A stretch of 5,891 bases of DNA, taken from the NCBI GenBank assembly GCA_021731215.1, contig JAKFXU010000281.1, forward strand, positions 1 to 5,891. Reading direction: 5' to 3'. This document shows, piece by piece, positions 1 to 5,891 of the stretch. Both the position numbers and the translations under genes were made by a program. The notes under the pieces were generated by a model that saw nothing but the letters and a program-made list of their open reading frames with translations, was not told the origin of the DNA and ran no database searches. The stretch comes from Rhodoferax sp. (lineage in GTDB: Bacteria; Pseudomonadota; Gammaproteobacteria; Burkholderiales; Burkholderiaceae_C). The first letter of the stretch is position 1. The number at the start of each line of letters is the position of its first letter.

Positions 1-114
1 TTGGGCAATGGCCACCTTCACCTTGGAAGAGGGTACGCTGACAGTGGCCTTGGCCACCATTTGCGCATTGCGAATCCGTGTCAACAGGTCGGCGATGGGA
101 TCACTCATGCTCAT
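1..114 (-). CDS. rpsH: Small ribosomal subunit protein S8, N-terminal part (cut by window edge)
   Basis: The first 38 residues of S8 are present, beginning [18 protein letters not shown] and reading to the window edge in an intact frame. The family is usually about 130 residues, so roughly 70% lies outside. S8 binds the central domain of 16S rRNA early in 30S assembly, and in E. coli it is also the translational repressor of the spc operon. The start at 114 is chosen because AGGAG (minus strand, 127-123) lies 8 bases upstream of that ATG; the in-frame ATG two codons later would be too far away. The gene follows rpsN after 18 bases, in the usual spc order. The identification is by protein sequence recognition and context, and both agree. 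Confidence 0.97.
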   Translation of the reverse strand, partial: MSMSDPIADLLTRIRNAQMVAKATVSVPSSKVKVAIAQ

Positions 115-132
115 ATCTATGTCTCCTACCGC

Positions 133-438
133 TTACCAGCTGGCCTTGACGATGCCGGGGATTTCCCCTGCGAAAGCCATTTCACGAATTTTGGCGCGCG
201 CCAGACCGAAGTGCTGGAAGGTGCCACGAGGACGACCGGTGATAGCGCAACGGTTGCGCTGACGTGTCGGGTTTGCGTTGCGCGGGAGTGCCTGCAGGCC
301 CAGCCGGGCTGCCGCACGCTCTTCATCGCTGCGTTTTGCGTCGTTTGCGATTGCCTTGAATTCGGCGTGTTTTTTCGCGTACTTGGCAACCAGTTTGTCG
401 CGCTTGAGTTCGCGCTGAATTAAAGCCATTTTAGCCAC
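133..438 (-). CDS. rpsN: Small ribosomal subunit protein S14, zinc-independent form
   Basis: This is S14, a 30S head protein that contacts 16S rRNA near the A and P sites. The product has 101 residues, the usual length of the long proteobacterial type. The conserved C-terminal segment is visible: [14 protein letters not shown] (61-74), then [10 protein letters not shown] (77-86) and a terminal KASW. Only one cysteine is present, so this is the form without a Cys4 zinc ribbon. The start is a GTG at 438 (GTG GCT AAA ATG). It gives the expected [11 protein letters not shown]-terminus and lies 6 bases after a GAGG motif; the ATG three codons later lies 15 bases away and is less likely. The gene sits 8 bases after the rplE stop codon. 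Confidence 0.97.
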   Translation of the reverse strand: MAKMALIQRELKRDKLVAKYAKKHAEFKAIANDAKRSDEERAAARLGLQALPRNANPTRQRNRCAITGRPRGTFQHFGLARAKIREMAFAGEIPGIVKASW

Positions 439-441
439 GGG

Positions 442-448
442 TCACCTC
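442..448 (-). promoter_or_regulatory. Ribosome binding site of rpsN, overlapping the rplE stop codon
   Basis: The minus strand reads TGAGGTGACCCGTG, where TGA is the rplE stop (449-447), GAGG is the Shine-Dalgarno core (448-445) and GTG is the rpsN start (438-436). The overlap of stop and ribosome binding site suggests translational coupling of S14 to L5, and the spacing supports the GTG start rather than the downstream ATG. Confidence 0.75.
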
Positions 449-986
449 AGTTCTTGAACGGGAAACGGAAACCTGCGAGCAGTGCCTTGCACTCTTCATC
501 GGTCTTGGCCGTTGTGGTGATGCTGATATTGAGCCCACGCAAGGCGTCAACCTTGTCATATTCAATTTCAGGAAAAATGATTTGCTCTTTGACGCCGATG
601 TTGTAGTTGCCACGGCCATCAAAGGCACGCCCGGAAATACCCCGGAAATCGCGCACACGCGGCAGCGCGACCGTGACGAAACGGTCGAGAAACTCGAACA
701 TTTGCACACCGCGCAACGTGACCATGCAGCCGATCGCCTGATTCTCGCGAATCTTGAAACCGGCAATGGCTTTTTTGGACATGGTGACGACTGGCTTTTG
801 ACCGGCAATCTTGCTCAGGTCGCTGACGGCGTGGTCCATGACCTTCTTGTCGGCCACGGCCTCGCTCACACCCATGTTCAGGGTGATCTTGGTCAGACGC
901 GGAACCTGCAGGGGAGAGGTATAGCCAAACTTGGCCATCAGCTCCGGCGCTACTTTTTCGCGATAGTGTTGTTGCAAACGAGCCAT
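447..986 (-). CDS. rplE: Large ribosomal subunit protein L5
   Basis: L5 belongs to the 50S central protuberance, where it binds 5S rRNA and contacts the P-site tRNA. The 179-residue product matches the usual bacterial length. Conserved stretches are [11 protein letters not shown] (33-43), [19 protein letters not shown] (62-80) and [16 protein letters not shown] (126-141), with the typical end FRFPFKN. The ATG at 986 gives the expected [10 protein letters not shown] start. It lies only 2 bases after the rplX stop (TAAGCATG), so its ribosome binding site, AAGG about 11 bases upstream, sits inside the rplX coding end and coupled translation is likely. In E. coli the S8 repressor binds mRNA at the start of this gene; whether such a site survives here is not evident. 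Confidence 0.98.
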   Translation of the reverse strand: MARLQQHYREKVAPELMAKFGYTSPLQVPRLTKITLNMGVSEAVADKKVMDHAVSDLSKIAGQKPVVTMSKKAIAGFKIRENQAIGCMVTLRGVQMFEFLDRFVTVALPRVRDFRGISGRAFDGRGNYNIGVKEQIIFPEIEYDKVDALRGLNISITTTAKTDEECKALLAGFRFPFKN

Positions 987-988
987 GC

Positions 989-1309
989 TTATGCCACCTT
1001 GATTTCTTCACCGCTGGACTTGTAAACGCGAACGCGCTTACCGTCAGCCAGCAACTTGATGCCAACCCGATCAGCCTTGCCGGTGGCAGCGTTGAAAATC
1101 GCCACATTGGACTGATGAATTGGCATGGACTTTTCGACGATGCCGCCAACCGTACCCTTGAGGGGATTGGGCTTGGTGTGCTTCTTGACTTTGTTGATGC
1201 CTTCGACCACTACATAAGAGTCGTCTTTGCGCAGCGAAATTTTGCCGCGCTTGCCCTTGTCGCGCCCGGTGAGCACGATGATGTCGTCGCCTTTGCGAAT
1301 CTTGTTCAT
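989..1309 (-). CDS. rplX: Large ribosomal subunit protein L24
   Basis: L24 is an early-binding 50S assembly initiator that contacts 23S rRNA domain I. The 106-residue product carries the N-terminal KOW motif, [20 protein letters not shown] (4-23), followed by [17 protein letters not shown] (33-49) and the [10 protein letters not shown] segment (64-73), all typical of bacterial L24. The ATG at 1309 is preceded by AAGGA (1320-1316) with 6 bases of spacing. That ribosome binding site overlaps the rplN stop codon (TAAGGAAGCGCCATG), so the two genes are probably translationally coupled. The intergenic distance is 9 bases. Confidence 0.98.
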   Translation of the reverse strand: MNKIRKGDDIIVLTGRDKGKRGKISLRKDDSYVVVEGINKVKKHTKPNPLKGTVGGIVEKSMPIHQSNVAIFNAATGKADRVGIKLLADGKRVRVYKSSGEEIKVA

Positions 1310-1318
1310 GGCGCTTCC

Positions 1319-1687
1319 TTACAAAACTTCAGGTGCCAGCGACACGATCTTCATGAACTTCTCGGTGCGCAGCTCGCGCGTCACCGGTCCAAAGATGCGG
1401 GTGCCGATGGGCTCCAATTTGGCATTCAGCAACACTGCCGCATTGCCGTCGAATTTGACCAGGGAGCCGTCGCTGCGACGAATGCCCTTGGCCGTGCGAA
1501 CCACCACCGCGCTGTAGATCTCGCCTTTTTTGACGCGACCACGCGGAGCGGCTTCCTTGATGCTTACCTTAATGACATCGCCAACGCTGGCGTAGCGACG
1601 CTTGGAGCCACCGAGCACCTTGATGCACAGGACGGACTTTGCGCCGGTATTGTCGGCAACTTCTAATCGAGATTCAGCTTGGATCAT
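1319..1687 (-). CDS. rplN: Large ribosomal subunit protein L14
   Basis: L14 lies on the 50S interface near the sarcin-ricin loop and contributes to an intersubunit bridge. From the ATG at 1687 the product has 122 residues, the standard bacterial length. Hallmarks are [13 protein letters not shown] (5-17), [13 protein letters not shown] (21-33), [20 protein letters not shown] (44-63) and the end [16 protein letters not shown]. An in-frame TTG five codons upstream (1702) is rejected because it would extend L14 beyond its conserved MIQ start and consume the GGGA that serves as a weak ribosome binding site. This is the first gene of the spc block. The gene upstream is glpD rather than the rpsQ seen in E. 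coli, and a promoter lies in between. Confidence 0.98.
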   Translation of the reverse strand: MIQAESRLEVADNTGAKSVLCIKVLGGSKRRYASVGDVIKVSIKEAAPRGRVKKGEIYSAVVVRTAKGIRRSDGSLVKFDGNAAVLLNAKLEPIGTRIFGPVTRELRTEKFMKIVSLAPEVL

Positions 1688-1840
1688 TTCAATTATTCCC
1701 AACTTGCACCAGAAACATCACCCAGCCAACCCGCAAGCCAGCCTTCAACAATTTCCAGTCAGTCTTGGGCCCGTCGTTGGCAACATGAACCACTCACATT
1801 GCGTCCTTTGGGCAGACACTTCATACTTTTTCAAGCGAAG
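1688..1840 (-). promoter_or_regulatory. Long mRNA leader of the spc ribosomal operon
   Basis: If transcription starts about 7 bases after the -10 box at 1852-1847, the mRNA carries some 150 untranslated bases before rplN. I see no strong stem-loop followed by a T run, so no clear attenuator or terminator. The stretch contains a 21-codon ATG reading frame (1824 to 1759) without a good ribosome binding site, which I do not call a gene. Near the rplN start lies a weak GGGA Shine-Dalgarno (1700-1697). The leader is inferred from the promoter; its ends are not shown by the sequence itself. Confidence 0.45.
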
Positions 1841-1846
1841 CCGGTG

Positions 1847-1875
1847 ATTGTGCCCCGCATTTTTGCGCCCGTCAA
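1847..1875 (-). promoter_or_regulatory. Sigma-70-type promoter of the spc operon (upstream of rplN)
   Basis: The minus strand carries TTGACG (1875-1870, five of six bases matching the -35 consensus), a spacer of exactly 17 bases, and CACAAT (1852-1847, four of six matching the -10 consensus). The -35 box begins six bases after the glpD stop codon. It is the best promoter-like signal in the only gap before the ribosomal genes, where E. coli also has its spc promoter. The call rests on hexamer match and position only. Confidence 0.7.
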
Positions 1876-1881
1876 GCGACT

Positions 1882-3486
1882 TTATTCCGGCAAACGCAAA
1901 TAATGTTGCGCCAACTCCGAGAACGCCCCGACTTCGGGGTCCAGGCCGGTTTCCTGCAACAGGATTTCGCCGACCCGTTGCGCCAGGGAGCCTGCCAGGC
2001 GGGCGTCCAGAAACAGCAGGCGCGAGCGCCGCGCCAACACGTCCTCCACCTTGATCGCGTACTCAAAGCGGGCGGCAAACCGGACCATGGCCTCGGTCAG
2101 TCCATCGCACAGCGCGCTATCGGCACCCGGCAAACTCAGCACCCATGACTGCTCGTCACCATACGAGTGCAGGCCGGGTGGTTGACAAATGGAGCGTGTT
2201 GGCAGCCCCGCCCGGCCGGCGCCAATCAGCCTCAAATGAGCCGTCACGCCCGCTTGCCTGCGCCCCAGCAAGGACTTGGCGGCACACTGGTCCAGCACAT
2301 CCTGCGCCATGGCGCGGTAGGTCGTCCACTTGCCGCCGGTGACCGTCACCAACCCACTGCGACTGACCAGCACGGTGTGCTCGCGGCTCAGGCCCTTGGT
2401 GTCGTCGCCCTCATCGCCCTGCGGTTTGACCAACGGGCGCAGGCCCACCCAGACACTCTTGACGTCTGAGCGCCGGGGCGCGCGGCGCAGGTAGCGGGCT
2501 GATTCATTCAAAATGAAATCGACCTCTTCCTTGAACGGCAGCGGCTCGCGCGCCAGGTCATGGCGCGGCGTATCGGTGGTGCCGAGGATCACTTTCCCCA
2601 GCCAGGGGACGGCGAACAAGACCCGTCCATCGGCCGTTTTTGGCACCATCAAGCCCACGTTGGCGTCCAGAAATTCCCGATCCACCACAATATGAACCCC
2701 TTGGCTGGGCGCCACCAGGGCTTGCGTCGGACGCCGGCCAGCGCCCTGGGCGGCGCCGTCTTTCTGCCGCAATTCGTCGACCCAGACCCCGGCCGCGTTG
2801 ACCACGCAGCGCGCATTAATTTTGTATTGATTGCCGGTTTGCGTGTCCTCACAGACCAGTCCGGCGATCTTTCCACCTTGATACAGAAGATCCGAGGCGC
2901 GGCAATAATTCACCAGCAGCGCGCCGTAAGTTGCAGCGGTGCGCGCCAGCGCCAGCGCCAGCCGCGCATCGTCGAACTGACCGTCCCAGTACTTGACGCC
3001 GCCCTTGAGTCCCCGCGGCTGCGCCGTGGGCAACAAAGCCAGGGTTTGGTCGCGGCTCAGAAACTCGGTCTTGCCCAGGCCGTCCTTGCCGGCCAGCGCG
3101 TCATACATTTTCAGCCCCAACCCGTAAAAAGGGGTTTCCCAGCATCGATAGGACGGCATGACAAATGCCAATGGCTGCGCCAGGTGCGGCGCATTGTTGA
3201 GCAGTGTGGAGCGCTCATGCAGCGCCTCGCGCACCAGCGCAATATTGCCCTGCGCCAAGTAACGCACGCCGCCGTGCACCAGTTTGGTCGAACGCGATGA
3301 GGTGCCCTTGGCAAAATCGTCCGACTCGACTAGGACCACGCTATAACCCCGCGCTGCCGCATCCAAGGCGACCCCGAGGCCGGTTGCGCCGCCGCCCACA
3401 ATGGCGATGTCATATTGACCCCCTTGGGCCAGCTTGGAGATCAGCGCTTCGCGCTGCGTCAGCAAAGGCTGTGCATTGGTAGCCAT
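1882..3486 (-). CDS. glpD: Aerobic glycerol-3-phosphate dehydrogenase (FAD-dependent, quinone-linked)
   Basis: The enzyme oxidises sn-glycerol 3-phosphate to dihydroxyacetone phosphate at the cytoplasmic membrane and passes electrons through FAD to the quinone pool. The 534-residue product has the Rossmann FAD-binding motif IVGGGATGLGVA (29-40), the family signature GTSSRSTKLVHGGVRYL (61-77), a second conserved block, GGKWTTYR (384-391), and a helical C-terminal domain with FAARFEYAIKVEDVLARR (470-487). Length and domain order are normal and the frame is intact. The ATG at 3486 is preceded by a weak GAGAG about 10 bases upstream. The gene lies downstream of glycerol transporter genes but beyond a strong terminator, so it probably has its own promoter or depends on read-through. 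No terminator separates it from the spc promoter. Confidence 0.96.
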   Translation of the reverse strand: MATNAQPLLTQREALISKLAQGGQYDIAIVGGGATGLGVALDAAARGYSVVLVESDDFAKGTSSRSTKLVHGGVRYLAQGNIALVREALHERSTLLNNAPHLAQPLAFVMPSYRCWETPFYGLGLKMYDALAGKDGLGKTEFLSRDQTLALLPTAQPRGLKGGVKYWDGQFDDARLALALARTAATYGALLVNYCRASDLLYQGGKIAGLVCEDTQTGNQYKINARCVVNAAGVWVDELRQKDGAAQGAGRRPTQALVAPSQGVHIVVDREFLDANVGLMVPKTADGRVLFAVPWLGKVILGTTDTPRHDLAREPLPFKEEVDFILNESARYLRRAPRRSDVKSVWVGLRPLVKPQGDEGDDTKGLSREHTVLVSRSGLVTVTGGKWTTYRAMAQDVLDQCAAKSLLGRRQAGVTAHLRLIGAGRAGLPTRSICQPPGLHSYGDEQSWVLSLPGADSALCDGLTEAMVRFAARFEYAIKVEDVLARRSRLLFLDARLAGSLAQRVGEILLQETGLDPEVGAFSELAQHYLRLPE

Positions 3487-3521
3487 AAATGATTGACTCT
3501 CGGTATTTCTTCAGGTTGGCT

Positions 3522-3546
3522 CTGTGTGACAGGTTTATTCATAAAC
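3522..3546. promoter_or_regulatory. Two abutting inverted repeats upstream of glpD, possible operator
   Basis: Two dyads lie side by side between the terminator and the glpD start: CTGT-GTG-ACAG (3522-3532) and GTTTAT-TC-ATAAAC (3533-3546). They begin about 35 bases before the glpD ATG, where a repressor or activator of glpD could bind. GlpR, a DeoR-family glycerol-3-phosphate-responsive repressor, is the natural candidate, but the arms do not clearly match the E. coli GlpR consensus. I could not find a convincing -35/-10 pair here. The repeats are seen directly; their role is inference. Confidence 0.35.
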
Positions 3547-3555
3547 TTGACTCGG

Positions 3556-3588
3556 AAAAAAAGCCGTGTGAAACGCTGCCCACACGGC
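3556..3588 (-). terminator. Intrinsic terminator of the glycerol transporter operon
   Basis: On the minus strand a perfect 8-base-pair stem, GCCGTGTG (3588-3581) with CACACGGC (3570-3563), encloses a 10-base loop and is followed at once by seven T residues (3562-3556). This is a textbook Rho-independent terminator for transcription arriving from glpV. No T run follows on the plus strand, so it works in one direction. It separates the transporter operon from glpD, about 70 bases before the glpD start. Confidence 0.9.
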
Positions 3589-3639
3589 CACCCGTCAGTA
3601 GCGCTGGATTTCAGACCCGGTCCTTAGCCGCCGCGCCGG

Positions 3640-3706
3640 GCCGCCCCAAGCAAGGCTAGCCCCCTTGGGGGGCAGCGCAGTACACGAAGTGACAAGCGTG
3701 GGGGCC
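3640..3706. repeat. GC-rich palindromic intergenic element (REP-like)
   Basis: This stretch is packed with nested inverted repeats: CCCCAAG (3644-3650) with CTTGGGG (3664-3670), the near-palindrome CCCCCTTGGGGGG (3660-3672), CAC-GAA-GTG (3683-3691), and imperfect outer arms GGCCGCCCC and GGGGGCC at its ends. Directly repeated AGGCTAGC occurs at 3653-3660 and 3707-3714, the second overlapping the glpV stop codon. From memory, very similar units (a C-run, TTGGGGGGCAGCG, then CACGAAGTG and AGCGTGGGGGC) occur in many copies between genes of Comamonadaceae. Only one copy is in this window, so its repetitive nature cannot be seen here. It may stabilise mRNA 3' ends or be a mobile REPIN-type unit. 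Confidence 0.6.
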
Positions 3707-3709
3707 AGG

Positions 3710-5440
<1,731 letters not shown>

Positions 5441-5530
5441 TGCCATTCTCCTCAGATCTAAAAACAACCCCTGTTTGGAAGGCTGCAACGGCTCCAGGGG
5501 GGAACAAGCCGCTCCTTTGCCCTTTGCTGG
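5441..5530 (-). other. Spacer between glpU and glpV with weak stem-loop potential
   Basis: The other junctions visible in the transporter and spc genes are under 20 bases, while this one has 90. Possible stems are short: CGGCT with AGCCG (5489-5493 and 5507-5511), and AAACA with TGTTT (5462-5466 and 5472-5476) followed on the minus strand by a short T run. Neither is strong enough to call a terminator. Binding-protein genes are often expressed above their permeases, so a differential-expression element is conceivable, but I see no definite signal. Confidence 0.3.
5448..5453 (-). promoter_or_regulatory. Ribosome binding site of glpV that decides its start
   Basis: The minus strand reads GAGGAGAATGGCAATGAAG. 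The Shine-Dalgarno motif is one base from the first ATG (5446), too close for use, and seven bases from the second (5440). The second start also puts the signal peptide at the exact N-terminus (MKLRY). Confidence 0.75.
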
Positions 5531-5839
5531 CTAGCCCTTGCGCATGATGAATGCGAGCAAGCCCATGGAAGCCACAAAACTGATCCAGATCGACGGGTCA
5601 GTCTCCAGTGCCAACCACTCAGACATCCAGCCGCTCAGGCCCACGAAAGCCAGGTTGATATAGGCTGCAGCCAATAGGCCGATGAATAGCCGGTCGCCAC
5701 GCGTCGTCTCGATCGGCAGAAAGCCCCGTCGCAGTGCGGTTGGAGATTTGATTTCCCAAACCGTCATGCCACCGAGCATGAGCCCAATGCAGCCAAAAAA
5801 TACCGCCACCGGGGTGGTCCAGGCCATCCATTCAAACAT
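5531..5839 (-). CDS. glpU: Small integral membrane protein of the glycerol ABC transporter (DUF2160)
   Basis: The 102-residue product matches the DUF2160 family of small membrane proteins encoded between the permeases and the binding protein of GlpSTPQUV glycerol transporters. Three hydrophobic segments are visible at about residues 7-28, 50-71 and 82-99. Between the first two lies the conserved loop TVWEIKSPTALRRGFLPIET (26-45), with RGDRLFIGLL (47-56) next. Its molecular role is not established to my knowledge; it may be an accessory subunit. The ATG at 5839 follows AGGAG by 6 bases, and the gene begins 12 bases after the permease stop. The family assignment rests on sequence recognition plus position directly upstream of glpV. 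Confidence 0.88.
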   Translation of the reverse strand: MFEWMAWTTPVAVFFGCIGLMLGGMTVWEIKSPTALRRGFLPIETTRGDRLFIGLLAAAYINLAFVGLSGWMSEWLALETDPSIWISFVASMGLLAFIMRKG

Positions 5840-5851
5840 GCTGATCTCCTG

Positions 5852-5891
5852 TCACACGCGTCCCATCGCGAAACCCTTGGCGATGTAATTG
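5852..5891 (-). CDS. glpQ: C-terminal end of an ABC transporter permease, probably GlpQ (cut by window edge)
   Basis: Only the last 12 codons before a TGA at 5854-5852 are present, encoding NYIAKGFAMGRV. This resembles the tail of MalG-type inner-membrane permeases, which often end with an aromatic-Ile/Val-x-Lys/Arg-Gly motif. In the known gene order glpS-glpT-glpP-glpQ-glpU-glpV the permease GlpQ comes immediately before glpU, which supports the call. The sequence alone is too short to prove it. The glpU ribosome binding site follows the stop codon directly. Confidence 0.65.
   Translation of the reverse strand, partial: NYIAKGFAMGRV

Noticed and set aside
1115..1666. Plus-strand reading frame of 183 codons opposite rplX and rplN
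   Set aside because: It is a shadow of two certain ribosomal genes and resembles no known protein.
1688..1702. Extension of L14 to an upstream TTG start
   Set aside because: It would add five residues before the conserved MIQ start and use the GGGA motif that fits as the ribosome binding site.
1759..1824. A 21-codon ATG reading frame on the minus strand in the rplN leader (MKCLPKGRNV...)
   Set aside because: It has no good ribosome binding site, no recognisable protein, and a frame this short is expected by chance; it is mentioned as part of the leader only.
2560..3300. Long plus-strand reading frame of 246 codons opposite glpD
   Set aside because: It is antisense to a well-conserved gene, has no recognisable domain, and long antisense frames are common in GC-rich coding DNA.
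5460..5476. Possible intrinsic terminator between glpU and glpV (AAACA/TGTTT plus T run)
   Set aside because: The stem has only five base pairs, mostly A-T, and would cut off the binding-protein gene of the same transporter.
5441..5488. N-terminal extension of GlpV to an ATG at 5488
   Set aside because: It would bury the signal peptide behind 16 polar residues, while a good ribosome binding site is correctly spaced for the ATG at 5440.

Overview
All genes in this window lie on the minus strand, so the reading order runs from high to low coordinates. Protein sequences and gene content suggest a betaproteobacterium of the order Burkholderiales, most likely Comamonadaceae (a Rhodoferax/Polaromonas-type genome). 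The grounds are the close match of the ribosomal proteins to that group as I remember them, a zinc-free 101-residue S14, and a GC-rich intergenic palindrome of a kind I recall as common in that family. The genus is not certain.

Right part (5891 to 3556): the end of a glycerol ABC-transporter operon of the GlpSTPQUV type. It holds the last 12 codons of a permease (probably glpQ), then glpU (a small DUF2160 membrane protein), a 90-base spacer, and glpV (a large periplasmic substrate-binding protein with a clear signal peptide). A strong intrinsic terminator lies about 120 bases after glpV, and a palindromic REP-like element sits between glpV and the terminator.

Middle (3486 to 1882): glpD, the FAD-dependent glycerol-3-phosphate dehydrogenase. 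Together with a glycerol kinase, presumably encoded outside the window, the transporter and GlpD form a route from external glycerol to dihydroxyacetone phosphate. Two abutting inverted repeats upstream of glpD are possible operator sites.

Left part (1881 to 1): the start of the spc ribosomal-protein operon, rplN-rplX-rplE-rpsN-rpsH (L14, L24, L5, S14, S8), very tightly packed, with rpsH cut by the window edge. A good sigma-70-like promoter (TTGACG, 17 bases, CACAAT) begins six bases after the glpD stop and would give an mRNA leader of about 150 bases before rplN. In E. coli and many other bacteria rpsQ and the S10 operon come directly before rplN. Here that neighbour is replaced by glycerol catabolism genes, so the S10 and spc operons are separated at this point.

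I see no mobile element, CRISPR array, tRNA or rRNA, and no wholly new system. The points most worth a second look are the S10/spc split, the rplN leader, the REP-like element, the glpD upstream dyads, and the poorly understood GlpU subunit.
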